Source of the DNA: Allocoprobacillus merdigallinarum | GTDB taxonomy: Bacteria; Bacillota_I; Bacilli_A; Erysipelotrichales; Coprobacillaceae | Assembly: GCA_019117525.1 (NCBI GenBank) | Contig: DWZO01000032.1 | Coordinates: forward strand, 1 to 35,732 | Direction: 5' to 3' | DNA length: 35,732 nucleotides | In this document: one piece after another, positions 24,048 to 33,465 of the stretch | Numbering within the stretch: position 1 is the first letter of the stretch | How the letters are laid out: the number at the start of each line of letters is the position of its first letter | Program-made: the position numbers and the translations under genes | The notes under the pieces: generated by a model | What the model was told of the DNA's origin: nothing | The model's database searches: none | What the model saw: only the letters and a program-made list of their open reading frames with translations

Positions 24048-25709
24048 CTACATTTTTTCTGGTGCATTCACACCAATTAAATTTAATGCATTTTTTAAAG
24101 TAATTTGAGCAGCTTTCACTAAAGCTAATCTTTGTGATGATAAATCAAGATGATTTTCATCAATTACATAACAATCATTATAGAACGAATGAAATAATTG
24201 CGCAAGTTTTTGAATATAATTTGCGATTTTATGAGGAGCTCTTTGTTTAGCACTTTCAATCACTTCATCTCTAAATTCATTAATGTGTTTAACCAATTCA
24301 ATTTCTTTTTCATGAACTAATAATTCATAATGATTGGCAACTTCGATATGAGCCTGCATAGCCTGTCTTTCAATCGAGCACATTCTTGCATGAGCATATT
24401 GTGCATAGTAAACAGGATTATCATTTGACTGAGATTTAGCTAAACCTAAATCAAAATCAAATGGTGAGCTTGCTGCTTTAGATGCAAAGAAATAACGTGT
24501 TGCATCAACTCCGATATCTTCAATTAAATCTTTGATTGTCACAGCATTACCAGTACGTTTACTCATTTTGACAACTTCACCATTTTCAACCATACGAACC
24601 ATCTGCATAATATCAATGTTGAGTTGATCTGCATTATAACCTAATGCCTGTATAGCAGCTTTCATACGTTGAATGTAACCATGATGATCTGCACCTAACA
24701 AGTCAACAAGATACTGATATCCTCGATCCAACTTATTTAAATGATATGCAATATCAGGAGTCAAATATGTATAGCTTCCATCACTTTTAATTAAAACACG
24801 GTCTTTATCATCACCAAATTCAGTAGATTTAAACCATAAAGCCCCTTCACTTTCATAAGTATATCCCTGATCTTTTAACTTTTGAATTGTGGGTTCAATT
24901 TTATTATTTTCATATAATGATGTTTCACTAAACCAGACATCATGTTGAACTCTAAATTCCTTTAAAATATCCTTGATTTTCTGTAATTCATGTTCTGTCC
25001 CAATTTTTCTAAAATAAGCAATGGCTTCCTCTTTAGGAATATTTAAGAATTTATCACCAAATTCTTCTTTCAAATTTTCTGCAATTTGAATAATATCTGG
25101 TCCATGATACCCATCTTCTGGAAGTGAGGCATCTTGTCCAAAAGCCTGTAAATATCTGGCATATAATGATAAAGCTAAATTTGTAATCTGATTACCAGCA
25201 TCATTAATATAATACTCACTTGTCACATCATAACCAGCAGCTTTCATAATACGACAAATACTATCACCAACCGCAGCTCCTTTCGCATGTCCTAAGTGAA
25301 GATCACCTGTTGGATTAGCAGATACGAATTCAATATTATATTTAATCCCTTGACCAAAATCAGAATATCCATAATGATCTTGTTCATCTAAAACATCTTT
25401 AATCACTGATGTCATAGCATCTTTCTTTAAAAAGAGATTGATAAAACCAGGTCCAGCTATTTCTACACGTTCAATATGTCCTGCTTCTAAATCTAATGCA
25501 TCAATAATAGACTTAGCAATCTCTCTTGGATTTCTTCTTAAAACTTTTGTTAATTGCATTGCCATATTTGTAGAATAATCTCCATGAGCTTTATCTTTAG
25601 GAATTTCTATTACAATCTGTTCAAGGGGATAATCTTCCACAAATTTTAAATCAATAATTGCTTTTTGTAAGACCTTCTTTAATGAAAGTTCTATTTTATT
25701 AACAGCCAT
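24048..25709 (-). CDS. argS: Arginyl-tRNA synthetase
   Basis: This class Ia synthetase charges tRNA-Arg. The 553-aa protein is of normal length. It has the N-terminal additional domain (about 1-110), the HIGH-type motif HLGH in ANPTGDLHLGHAKG, KMSKRTGNAV near residue 375-384, and the C-terminal anticodon-binding DALR domain with the VYYAQYAHARM segment. The start has AAGGAGGATATT upstream. It lies after cls and ywiB-like genes and before rpoE in one direction. Confidence 0.98.
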   Translation of the reverse strand: MAVNKIELSLKKVLQKAIIDLKFVEDYPLEQIVIEIPKDKAHGDYSTNMAMQLTKVLRRNPREIAKSIIDALDLEAGHIERVEIAGPGFINLFLKKDAMTSVIKDVLDEQDHYGYSDFGQGIKYNIEFVSANPTGDLHLGHAKGAAVGDSICRIMKAAGYDVTSEYYINDAGNQITNLALSLYARYLQAFGQDASLPEDGYHGPDIIQIAENLKEEFGDKFLNIPKEEAIAYFRKIGTEHELQKIKDILKEFRVQHDVWFSETSLYENNKIEPTIQKLKDQGYTYESEGALWFKSTEFGDDKDRVLIKSDGSYTYLTPDIAYHLNKLDRGYQYLVDLLGADHHGYIQRMKAAIQALGYNADQLNIDIMQMVRMVENGEVVKMSKRTGNAVTIKDLIEDIGVDATRYFFASKAASSPFDFDLGLAKSQSNDNPVYYAQYAHARMCSIERQAMQAHIEVANHYELLVHEKEIELVKHINEFRDEVIESAKQRAPHKIANYIQKLAQLFHSFYNDCYVIDENHLDLSSQRLALVKAAQITLKNALNLIGVNAPEKM

Positions 25710-25738
25710 AATATCCTCCTTCTTATCATACTTTTAAT

Positions 25739-25766
25739 ACAATATCATATTTGACGATATAGTCAA
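25739..25766 (-). promoter_or_regulatory. Possible argS promoter with overlapping dyad
   Basis: TTGACT (25766-25761) with TATTGT (25744-25739) at a 16-base gap is a modest match. The -35 box is part of a short dyad, TTGAC-GATATA-GTCAA (25751-25766). I see no terminator between cls and argS, so read-through is also likely. Confidence 0.4.
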
Positions 25767-25774
25767 CATTTTTT

Positions 25775-27280
25775 CTACATTAATGGTGCAAATAACCTTA
25801 AAAAAGCTTCATATATTCCTCTAAAACGACGACTATCTTTAAGCGTGACTTTTTGACTTAATGCTAATGTTTCTTTAAAATCTTTCGAAATATCTTTAAT
25901 GACAGATTTTTGAGTCACCATCACATTACATTCAAAATGTAAATACAAGCTACGATAATCAAAATTAATAGTTCCAACGGTTGCTATTCTTTGATCACAT
26001 AAAACCATTTTAGCATGTAAAAAGCCAGGTTTATATTCATAGAATTCAACCCCTTCTTTCATTAACGAGTAATAATAAGAACGTGTCACATGATACACAT
26101 TTCTTTTATCTGGAATCCCAGGAGTAATGACTTGAATGCGCACCCCTTTTCTTCTTGCCAGTAAAAAAGCTTTCATCATTGTTTCATCAATAATAAAATA
26201 AGGCGTCATGATAAGAATTTCTTTTTGAGCCTGATTAATGAGATTCAAATATATGTTTTCACCCGTTTCTTCATGGTCAACAGGTGAGTCTCCATAAGCC
26301 ACTACATATCCATCCTGCTGAATCGGTGGCAATTGATGAGGTTGATACTGTGTATAATCATCATCTTGATGTTTATAGGCATTCCATGTTGATAAAAACA
26401 TGGTTGTTAAATTCCAGACACCTTGTCCCTCTAAACGAATACCTGTATCTTTCCAATGCCCAAAACGCACTTTCACATTAATGTATTCATCAGCCAGATT
26501 AAAGCCACCACTATATCCAATATTTCCATCTATAATACAAATTTTACGATGATCTCGATGATTCATCCTGGCAGAAACAAGCGGTATAAATGGATTAAAG
26601 ACAACACATTGAATTCCCAGTTGTTCTAACTTTTTTTCAAAATGATAAGGAAGTGTTGTTATACTGCCAACATCATCATAAATAAAACGAACTTCTACAC
26701 CTTCCTGAACTTTTTGAGCGAGAATTTTTAAAATATTTTCAAACATCAATCCTTCAGATACAATAAAATATTCCATAAATATATATTTTTTAGCCTGACT
26801 GATATCTTTCAATAAATCTCCATAACAATAGTCACCTAACGAATAATAGCGACACTTTGTTCTGAGATAAGTTCCATATCCCAAATCAGATAAATAATGA
26901 AGCGCATCCTGTTTGGACTCTGTTAGGGTTTTGGAAACATCATCTTCTAACAAGGCAACTTGACTGATTTCATCTAAAGCAGGCTGTAAAATTCTACGTA
27001 TCTTATGAGATGGTTTCTTATTTCCAATCAATAAATATAATAATCCCCCAAACATTGGGAATAATAAAACAACAATAATCCATGATATCTTATAAGAAGG
27101 ATTCTCATCTTTATTAACTAACCATAAGACAACCATCAAACTGATCAATCGCATCAGATAATGAATCCAAGAATAATGTTCCAATAATTCTCTACCTATA
27201 AAAAATACCCATAATATTTGAATCAAGATAAGAAAACCAAACACAAAAATACGATTTAAAAATATTTTAAATATTTTCAT
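25775..27280 (-). CDS. cls: Cardiolipin synthase (phospholipase D family)
   Basis: The membrane enzyme condenses phosphatidylglycerol molecules to cardiolipin. The 501-aa protein has two or three N-terminal hydrophobic segments (about 10-90) and two phospholipase D HKD motifs: HRKICIIDG with NIGYSGG, and HAKMVLCD with TVGTINFDYRS. Bacterial Cls of about 480-510 aa look the same. The start at 27280 overlaps the ywiB-like gene by 14 bases and has only a weak GGTGGA site, so translation is likely coupled. It sits between ywiB-like and argS genes, which are adjacent in Bacillus. Confidence 0.95.
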   Translation of the reverse strand: MKIFKIFLNRIFVFGFLILIQILWVFFIGRELLEHYSWIHYLMRLISLMVVLWLVNKDENPSYKISWIIVVLLFPMFGGLLYLLIGNKKPSHKIRRILQPALDEISQVALLEDDVSKTLTESKQDALHYLSDLGYGTYLRTKCRYYSLGDYCYGDLLKDISQAKKYIFMEYFIVSEGLMFENILKILAQKVQEGVEVRFIYDDVGSITTLPYHFEKKLEQLGIQCVVFNPFIPLVSARMNHRDHRKICIIDGNIGYSGGFNLADEYINVKVRFGHWKDTGIRLEGQGVWNLTTMFLSTWNAYKHQDDDYTQYQPHQLPPIQQDGYVVAYGDSPVDHEETGENIYLNLINQAQKEILIMTPYFIIDETMMKAFLLARRKGVRIQVITPGIPDKRNVYHVTRSYYYSLMKEGVEFYEYKPGFLHAKMVLCDQRIATVGTINFDYRSLYLHFECNVMVTQKSVIKDISKDFKETLALSQKVTLKDSRRFRGIYEAFLRLFAPLM

Positions 27281-27671
27281 GTTCGTCCACCAGACAATAG
27301 GCTTTCATTGTAATCATGATATAAACTGTAGAAATTAACCCATGCTGATCATACAATTCATATTTCATTTTCATGCTATCTTGATTATTTTGAAATTTCA
27401 GTAACTTTGTTTTTAAAGCAACTGAACCATAAGGTAATTGATATTGATTCCAAAGTGGTTTTTCTTTATGAAATTTTAAAAGTGAATTTCCATGTTGTAA
27501 ATGCACTTCCTGATCATCATAAGATATTTGAATATGTCCTTCAGGTGTATCAAAATCAAGACTTGTTTTTTGATCTTGATGAAATAATCCTTTGGCTTTA
27601 TATTCAATTTTATGCTGATCATGATCTTGCTTAAAAATTGCTTTATAATGAATTTGTTTTGTTTGATACAT
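27267..27671 (-). CDS. DUF1934 (YwiB-like) beta-barrel protein
   Basis: The 134-aa protein matches the calycin-like DUF1934/YwiB family in length and pattern: alternating short strands, TSLDFDTPEGHIQISYDDQEVHLQHG, then LPYGSVALKTKLL. Its function is unknown. In Bacillus ywiB lies next to argS, and here it heads the group that leads to argS, with cls between. A GGCGGTGAT site precedes the ATG, and it has a good extended -10 promoter. Confidence 0.82.
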   Translation of the reverse strand: MYQTKQIHYKAIFKQDHDQHKIEYKAKGLFHQDQKTSLDFDTPEGHIQISYDDQEVHLQHGNSLLKFHKEKPLWNQYQLPYGSVALKTKLLKFQNNQDSMKMKYELYDQHGLISTVYIMITMKAYCLVDEHENI

Positions 27672-27688
27672 TTGACATCACCGCCTAC

Positions 27689-27697
27689 ATTATAACA
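27689..27697 (-). promoter_or_regulatory. Extended -10 promoter before the ywiB-like gene
   Basis: TGTTATAAT on the minus strand (27697-27689) is an extended -10 box, 17 bases before the ATG. A GTGACT at 18 bases further upstream may act as a weak -35 box. Confidence 0.7.
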
Positions 27698-27804
27698 AAA
27701 CCATAACGAGAAAGTCACGTTTTATTTCTTATTCCCATATTTTCCATGAATCATGAATATTATTCATAAATATCGGCAAAAATGAAAAAATGAGGTGATA
27801 AGTC

Positions 27805-29676
27805 ATGATCAAATGTATCAAATGGTTAAGAAGAATCATTATTGCTGGTTTTGTATTTATGATAAGTGTCTATTCTATAAGTTATATCATTGAAGCTCCT
27901 GATTTGAATGGTGGTCATATTATTAGAATGTATGATCAAAATCAACAACTTTTTTATCAATCCCAACAACAAAGTAATGATGTACAGCTCAAAGATGTTT
28001 CACCTTATTTTTTAAAGAGTATTGTAGCTATTGAAGATCATCGTTTTTATGAACATCGTGGTTTTGATCCCGTTGGTATTTTACGTGCTATTAAAGCCAA
28101 TATCAGTGAAAATGGTCGTGTCGAAGGAGCCAGCACAATATCCCAGCAATATGCCAGATTAATGTTTTTAAATAATGATAAGACATGGTCCAGAAAAATC
28201 CAAGAAGCTTTTTTAACTGTTCGTCTAGAAACACATTATAATAAGGATACAATTTTACAAGGTTATATTAATACTGTTTATTTTGGACATGGTATTTATG
28301 GTATTCAAAATGCCAGTCTATACTATTTTAATAAACAACCCCGTGATTTAGATTTAAATGAAGCCAGTATGTTGGCTGGAGTGATTAATGGTCCTGAGTA
28401 TTATTCACCATTTAAAGATATCAAAGCAGCTAAACAAAGACAGAAAATCGTTTTAGATGCAATGGTTCATGAAAAACAGATTACACAACAACAGGCAAAT
28501 CAGGCTTATCAAAGTGAATTCAAACTCAATCCTCATCCATCTTCTACCATCCAATGTGCTTATCCCTATTATCGTGATACGGTTATAAGTGAGCTAAAAG
28601 AGCTTGGCTTTTATAAAGAAGAATATGTCAATCAAGGTTTAAATATACAGACAAGTTTAAATCCCCAAATTCAAGATCAGCTTAATCAGACCATTACTGA
28701 ACAAATGAAAGATCGAGAGGAATTAGAAGTCTCTAGTCTCATATTAGATAGTCAGACATCTGAAGTCTTAGCATTGGTGGGTGGTAAAGATTATGCCACT
28801 TCACAATTCAATCGTGCAACCCAAGCTTCACGTCAGGTTGGTTCTACTATCAAACCATTACTTTATTATATTGCTTTAGAAAATGGTTTTACGCCCATTA
28901 CCAAATTCAAAAGTGAACCCACTACTTTTCAATTAGAAAATGGAAAAACATATACACCAACCAATTTCAACAAAAAATATGCCAATGATGATGTTACAAT
29001 GGCACAGGCGATTGCGGTGAGTGATAATATTTATGCAGTGAAAACACATATGTTTTTAGGAGAACAGGCATTAGTGAATACACTTTCTCAATTTGGATAT
29101 CAACATATTTCTCCTCATCCATCTCTTGCCTTAGGAACTTTAAATACCAATGTTTATGATTTTTCTGCTATTTATACCACACTTGCTCATCAAGGTATTT
29201 ACAATGATGTTCATACGATTACCAAGATTACAAATAATAACGGTGATGTTTTGTATGAATATAAGCCTCAAAACAAACAGCTTTTAAATAAGGATAGCTG
29301 TTTAATGATGAGTCAATTATTAACTGCACCTTTTGAAAAGTCCTTTCAATCCTATACAACACCTACGATGGTTAATTATCCTACAAACACAACATTTGCC
29401 ACGAAAACTGGTTCAACACCTTATGACTCTTTATGTGCGGGCTATAATCCACAATATACAATTTTAAGCTGGTGTGGCTATGATGATAATCGTGAAATGA
29501 ATATGACTTCAGATACGAGAATTCCAAAAGTCATTTTCCAGACAATGGCAAACTTTATGCAAAAAGAAGAACTCTGGTATGAGCCATCATCAGAACTCAA
29601 AAAAATACCAATCAACCCATTGACTGGAGATTATCAGGAAAATGGACTTGTTTATTGGTTTAAAGATAGTGCATAA
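27805..29676 (+). CDS. Class A penicillin-binding protein (PBP1A-like)
   Basis: The membrane enzyme polymerises and cross-links peptidoglycan. The 623-aa protein has a membrane anchor (residues 10-30), a glycosyltransferase-51 domain with catalytic Glu77 in IEDHRFYEH and EGASTISQQ, and a transpeptidase domain with SxxK (Ser347-Lys350, STIK), SDN (406-408) and KTG (534-536). It stops soon after the transpeptidase domain and has no long C-terminal extension. The start has GAGGTGAT five bases before the ATG. It is a single-gene unit; no terminator is evident behind it before the riboswitch region. Confidence 0.96.
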   Translation: MIKCIKWLRRIIIAGFVFMISVYSISYIIEAPDLNGGHIIRMYDQNQQLFYQSQQQSNDVQLKDVSPYFLKSIVAIEDHRFYEHRGFDPVGILRAIKANISENGRVEGASTISQQYARLMFLNNDKTWSRKIQEAFLTVRLETHYNKDTILQGYINTVYFGHGIYGIQNASLYYFNKQPRDLDLNEASMLAGVINGPEYYSPFKDIKAAKQRQKIVLDAMVHEKQITQQQANQAYQSEFKLNPHPSSTIQCAYPYYRDTVISELKELGFYKEEYVNQGLNIQTSLNPQIQDQLNQTITEQMKDREELEVSSLILDSQTSEVLALVGGKDYATSQFNRATQASRQVGSTIKPLLYYIALENGFTPITKFKSEPTTFQLENGKTYTPTNFNKKYANDDVTMAQAIAVSDNIYAVKTHMFLGEQALVNTLSQFGYQHISPHPSLALGTLNTNVYDFSAIYTTLAHQGIYNDVHTITKITNNNGDVLYEYKPQNKQLLNKDSCLMMSQLLTAPFEKSFQSYTTPTMVNYPTNTTFATKTGSTPYDSLCAGYNPQYTILSWCGYDDNREMNMTSDTRIPKVIFQTMANFMQKEELWYEPSSELKKIPINPLTGDYQENGLVYWFKDSA

Positions 29677-29808
29677 TTAATACCAAATAAATTTTCCATA
29701 GTATTGATTTTTATCCATTTATATCTATTTCATGATGAATAACAGTCAACTTTCTTCACAAAAATAATTCAAAGATTTTCTATTTACATATTTTGACGAG
29801 TATGTTAA

Positions 29809-29814
29809 TATAAT
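29809..29814 (+). promoter_or_regulatory. -10 box of the riboswitch transcript
   Basis: A perfect TATAAT stands just before the aptamer. TTTACA at 29783-29788 is 20 bases upstream, longer than ideal, so the -35 box is not certain. Confidence 0.65.
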
Positions 29815-29817
29815 GGC

Positions 29818-29906
29818 AATGAGGGAGTAGTCTCACAATATGTGTGATGTTATCAACAATCGCGAATAATTTATTATTCTGGTGCATCTTAAAGACAAGA
29901 CTCGTT
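29818..29906 (+). ncRNA. yybP-ykoY manganese riboswitch aptamer
   Basis: All conserved parts are visible in order: P1 left AATGAG (29818-29823), then GGGAGTAG, P2 hairpin TCACA-ATATG-TGTGA, the TATCAACA segment, P3 hairpin GAATAAT-TT-ATTATTC (29864-29879), TGGTGCATCTT, and P1 right CTCGTT (29901-29906). These match the yybP-ykoY family, which binds Mn2+ and usually controls manganese exporters or P-type ATPases, as here. The downstream gene is a P-type cation ATPase. Family membership is from recalled consensus; the stems are read directly. Confidence 0.9.
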
Positions 29907-29943
29907 AAAGACATATAAATCTTTAGCGAGCTTGTCTTTTTTA
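29892..29943 (+). terminator. Riboswitch-controlled terminator
   Basis: AAGACAAG pairs with CTTGTCTT, CTCG with CGAG, and TTAAAGA with TCTTTAG (one bulged A, one T-G pair), closed by an 8-base loop and followed by six T. CTCGTT is also the right arm of aptamer P1, so P1 and this stem exclude each other. With metal bound, P1 forms and transcription should continue: an ON switch. Confidence 0.9.
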
Positions 29944-29974
29944 TTCGTTGAAGATGAAAAATGGAGGAAAAAGT

Positions 29975-32548
29975 ATGTATTATCAAAAAAGTATTGAACA
30001 AACATTAAATGATTGTCAGACAACAAAATCGGGTTTATCAACTCAAGAAGCTTTGTCAAGACAAGAAAAGTATGGCAAAAATGAATTGGCTGAAAAGAAA
30101 AAAGAAAGTCCTTTCTTGATTTTCTTAAAACAATTTCAAGATTTATTAGTTATTATATTAATTATTGCCGCCATTATCTCTGGATTAAGTGGTCAGCTGG
30201 AAAGTACACTTGTTATTGTTGTGGTTATTGTCATTAATGCGATTTTAGGAACAGTTCAAACATTAAAAGCTGAAAAATCATTAGAAAGTTTAAAGAAACT
30301 TTCTATTCCTAAAGTCAAAGTTTTACGTGATGGACAATTATGTGAATTAAATTCTAACGAATTAACAATTGGTGATATTGTTCAAATTGAAGCAGGTGAT
30401 GTTGTCAGTGGTGATGGTCGTATTATTGAATCAGCATCCCTTCAAATTAACGAAAGTGCCTTGACTGGTGAAGTTGATAGTGTTGATAAAATCACTGATA
30501 CTATTGAACAGGAAGTCATTGTTGGAGATCAGAAAAATATGGCTTTTTCTGGAAGTTTAGTCACAAATGGTACAGGACGTTATATTGTAACAAGCATTGG
30601 AATGAATACTGAAATCGGTAAAATCGCTTCTATGTTAAATGAAGCGAAAGATCGTAAAACACCTTTACAAAAGAGTTTAGATGATTTCAGTGGTAAATTA
30701 TCTGTTGCGATTATGATTATTTGTGCCATTGTTTTGGCTTTAAATATTTTCTTAGCTCATGAATCTTTACTTGATGCTTTAATGATTGCTGTTGCCTTAG
30801 CTGTAGCTGCTATTCCTGAAGCTTTAAGTTCTATTGTAACAATTGTTTTATCTATGAGTACACAAAAAATGGTTAAAGAAAATGCCATTATTAAAAATTT
30901 GAATTCAGTCGAAAGTTTAGGTTGTGTATCTGTTATCTGTAGTGATAAAACAGGAACTTTAACACAAAACAAAATGACACCACAAACAATCTATTTAAAT
31001 AACAAATTATTAGAAATTGATGATTTAGATAGTCATCATCATGATCACAATGTTTTATTAAAAGCATGTTTATTATGTAATAATGCTGTGATTAATGGAG
31101 ATCAGAGAATTGGAGATCCAACTGAATTAGCTTTAATTGATTTGGTTCATCTTCATACACAAAATGATCCAGAATTTGAAAATACTGCTATTCGTCAAAA
31201 CGAATTACCATTTGATTCAGATCGTAAATTAATGAGTGTTTCTTCTTTAAATCATTTATATACAAAAGGAGCACCAGATGTTATTTTACAAAGATGTACA
31301 TCTATCCTTATCAATGGACAAAAAGAAACACTAACAGAACGTTATAAAAACGAAATCCTTCAACAAAATCAAAATTATGCGAATGAAGGATTACGTGTCT
31401 TAGGTTTTGCATATAAAGATTTAGATAGTAATGATATTCAATTAGATGATGAAAACAATCTAACATTTGTTGGTCTTGTTTCCCTAATGGATCCGCCAAG
31501 ACCAGAAAGTGCTGATGCCGTTGCGAAATGTAAAATGGCAGGTATTAAGCCTATTATGATTACGGGTGACCATGTTGTGACTGCCAGAAGCATTGCGAAA
31601 AAGATTGGTATTTATGAAGATGGTGACTTATCTATTGATGGTCAACAATTAAATCAAATGAGTGATGAAGAATTAGATGAAAAATTAACACACATCAGTG
31701 TTTATGCACGTGTTGCTCCTGAACATAAGATTCGTATTGTCAAAGCCTGGCAAAAACGCGGAGATATTGTAGCCATGACTGGTGATGGTGTCAACGATGC
31801 TCCAGCACTTAAACAAAGTGATATTGGAGTTGCTATGGGAATTACGGGTACTGAAGTTTCTAAAGATGCTGCGAATATGATATTAACAGATGATAACTTC
31901 TCTACTATTGTCAAAGCTGTTATTACTGGACGTAATGTTTACCGTAATATCAAAAACTCTATCAATTATTTATTATCTGGTAACTTTGCAGGAATTATTT
32001 GTGTATTTGTCGCTTCACTTCTTTTATTACCTACACCTTTCTTCCCTGTTCACTTATTATTTATGAATCTTATTACCGACTCTTTACCTGCAATTGCGAT
32101 TGGTATGGAATCTGGACGTAATGATGTTTTAAAAGAAAAACCACGTAAAGCTGATGATTCTATTCTTAACAAATCAACTTTCTTCCAAATCAGTTATGAA
32201 GGTATTGTTATTGCTATTTGTACAATGTGTGCATACTTAACTGGATTAAAAGGAGATCCTTTAACAGCTTCTACAATGGCCTTTGCAACAATCTGTTTAG
32301 CTCGTTTATTACATGGTTTCAATTGTCGTAGTTCTCAACCACTATCAAAAATTGGTTTCTTTACAAACCGTTCAAGCATTATTGCATTTATTATTGGTTT
32401 TGCATTACTACACTTCATCTTATTTGTTCCAGCAATGCATGGATTATTTATGATTCATACAATTTCTATAAATCAACTTCTTGTTATTTATGGATTCGCT
32501 CTTTTACCAACAATTATTATTCAAGCGAAAAAAATGTTAACAAAATAA
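29975..32548 (+). CDS. P-type cation ATPase, probable Mn2+ exporter
   Basis: The 857-aa PacL-type (P2) ATPase pumps a divalent cation out of the cell. It has the actuator motif TGEV (residues 164-167, usually TGES), the metal-site helix IPEALSSIV (usually IPEGLP) at 280-288, the phosphorylated Asp324 in CSDKTGTLT, the hinge TGDGVNDAPALKQSDIGVAMG, and the sixth-helix NLITDSLPAIAIG. The start at 29975 has GGAGG seven bases upstream; a longer in-frame reading lies in the leader. It stands behind a manganese-type riboswitch. The switch and the altered metal motif together suggest Mn2+ rather than Ca2+ as main substrate. That is inference. Confidence 0.93.
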   Translation: MYYQKSIEQTLNDCQTTKSGLSTQEALSRQEKYGKNELAEKKKESPFLIFLKQFQDLLVIILIIAAIISGLSGQLESTLVIVVVIVINAILGTVQTLKAEKSLESLKKLSIPKVKVLRDGQLCELNSNELTIGDIVQIEAGDVVSGDGRIIESASLQINESALTGEVDSVDKITDTIEQEVIVGDQKNMAFSGSLVTNGTGRYIVTSIGMNTEIGKIASMLNEAKDRKTPLQKSLDDFSGKLSVAIMIICAIVLALNIFLAHESLLDALMIAVALAVAAIPEALSSIVTIVLSMSTQKMVKENAIIKNLNSVESLGCVSVICSDKTGTLTQNKMTPQTIYLNNKLLEIDDLDSHHHDHNVLLKACLLCNNAVINGDQRIGDPTELALIDLVHLHTQNDPEFENTAIRQNELPFDSDRKLMSVSSLNHLYTKGAPDVILQRCTSILINGQKETLTERYKNEILQQNQNYANEGLRVLGFAYKDLDSNDIQLDDENNLTFVGLVSLMDPPRPESADAVAKCKMAGIKPIMITGDHVVTARSIAKKIGIYEDGDLSIDGQQLNQMSDEELDEKLTHISVYARVAPEHKIRIVKAWQKRGDIVAMTGDGVNDAPALKQSDIGVAMGITGTEVSKDAANMILTDDNFSTIVKAVITGRNVYRNIKNSINYLLSGNFAGIICVFVASLLLLPTPFFPVHLLFMNLITDSLPAIAIGMESGRNDVLKEKPRKADDSILNKSTFFQISYEGIVIAICTMCAYLTGLKGDPLTASTMAFATICLARLLHGFNCRSSQPLSKIGFFTNRSSIIAFIIGFALLHFILFVPAMHGLFMIHTISINQLLVIYGFALLPTIIIQAKKMLTK

Positions 32549-32577
32549 GCAAGCCATTTGGACTTGCTTATTTTTTA
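32544..32577. terminator. Shared terminator of the ATPase and the Cys-motif gene
   Basis: AATAAGCAAG (32544-32553) and CTTGCTTATT (32563-32572) pair perfectly around a 9-base loop. It ends in a T-run on the plus strand and TTTTG on the minus strand. It includes the ATPase stop codon and abuts the converging gene's stop. Confidence 0.9.
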
Positions 32578-32928
32578 TTATCCTTCTAATGTCTTTAAAA
32601 TGTCTTCTACAATAGCACAAGCTGGACAATCACAATATTGAGCTCCCTGTGCTTGAATCTCCTGACTATGACGTACAATTTCTTTGGCTTTACTTTCACT
32701 AAAATATATCTGTCCATCCTTTGAACTTGCAAAGGCAATTAAATTGTCAATAGGCATGATATCTTCTTTTAATTCTGCCATATATTGTTGTGTCATCAAA
32801 GCTTCATTTTCACTTCCTACTGATTTTAACCATTTTTCCGCCATTTCTTTTATTTCCTGACAACAAGTCGGTGTCTTGATTAACTCCTGTGTTTTATGTA
32901 CCACTTCATCTAATTGTTTTGCATTCAT
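32578..32928 (-). CDS. Small Cys-motif helical protein (annotated Hsp90-like in relatives)
   Basis: The 116-aa cytosolic protein has a CC pair near residue 22-23 and a C-terminal YCDCPAC motif (near 98-104). Relatives in Clostridia are, as I recall, named molecular chaperone Hsp90, but it has no GHKL ATPase domain and the name is misleading. DIMPIDNLIAFASSKDG is a conserved middle part. The spaced cysteines suggest metal or Fe-S binding. That is inference. GGAGG stands before the start. It faces the Mn-riboswitch ATPase. Confidence 0.8.
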   Translation of the reverse strand: MNAKQLDEVVHKTQELIKTPTCCQEIKEMAEKWLKSVGSENEALMTQQYMAELKEDIMPIDNLIAFASSKDGQIYFSESKAKEIVRHSQEIQAQGAQYCDCPACAIVEDILKTLEG

Positions 32929-33025
32929 ATCTTTTTCCTCCCTTTCTTTTATTCTACACCTTTTTTAAATACAAAACATCTTATAGTGACTCAATCAAAT
33001 AAATTCATCATCACTCATAAACTTT

Positions 33026-33433
33026 TTAAAGAAAGGCTTTCAATTCATCTATGTATTTTTGAGAAATTTCCTCAAATTCATCACTATATTGTTTCACCTT
33101 TAAATCGACATGATGATCTTTATTCAATAAATGTGCCATTGTCATAACTGACTGATTACTTCCTTCTATTAACATCTTTGTAATTTTAGCATCGTCTGTT
33201 AATAATGTTTTGATTTCAATCATTGACTCTAACATCATCTTATTTTTCAAATGATCTTCAGTATGAGAGTCATCACGTGTTATTTTGTTTTTCAAATCTC
33301 CATAGGCTTTTCTTTGATGTAAAACGATATCACGTAATTGATCATTTTCAATTTTATCAATCAAATGATCAATAGCCAGCAAGCCCATGTTTAAACCATT
33401 TAACAATTCTTCAATATATATTTCATTATGCAT
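33026..33433 (-). CDS. Helical protein, possible ferritin-like four-helix bundle
   Basis: The 135-aa protein is predicted to be all helical: EELLNGLNMGLLAIDHLID, DIVLHQRKAYGDLKNKI, KNKMMLESMIEIKTLL and SVMTMAHLLNKDHHVDLKV. This resembles small PA2169/DUF2383-like four-helix proteins, but no clear diiron ligand set is visible, so I give no function. GGTGATAATATA precedes the ATG. It lies in the same direction as the Cys-motif gene, with a 97-base gap. Confidence 0.75.
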   Translation of the reverse strand: MHNEIYIEELLNGLNMGLLAIDHLIDKIENDQLRDIVLHQRKAYGDLKNKITRDDSHTEDHLKNKMMLESMIEIKTLLTDDAKITKMLIEGSNQSVMTMAHLLNKDHHVDLKVKQYSDEFEEISQKYIDELKAFL

Positions 33434-33465
33434 TATATTATCACCTATATAAGTATAAACTCATT

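Noticed and set aside
27407..27634. Frames opposite the ywiB-like gene
   Set aside because: The ywiB-like reading has the promoter, ribosome site and family pattern; these have none.
27672..27677. TTGACA on the plus strand as a -35 box for the penicillin-binding protein
   Set aside because: The only -10-like sequence (TATAAC) is 13 bases away, too close, and that sequence is the minus-strand promoter of the ywiB-like gene.
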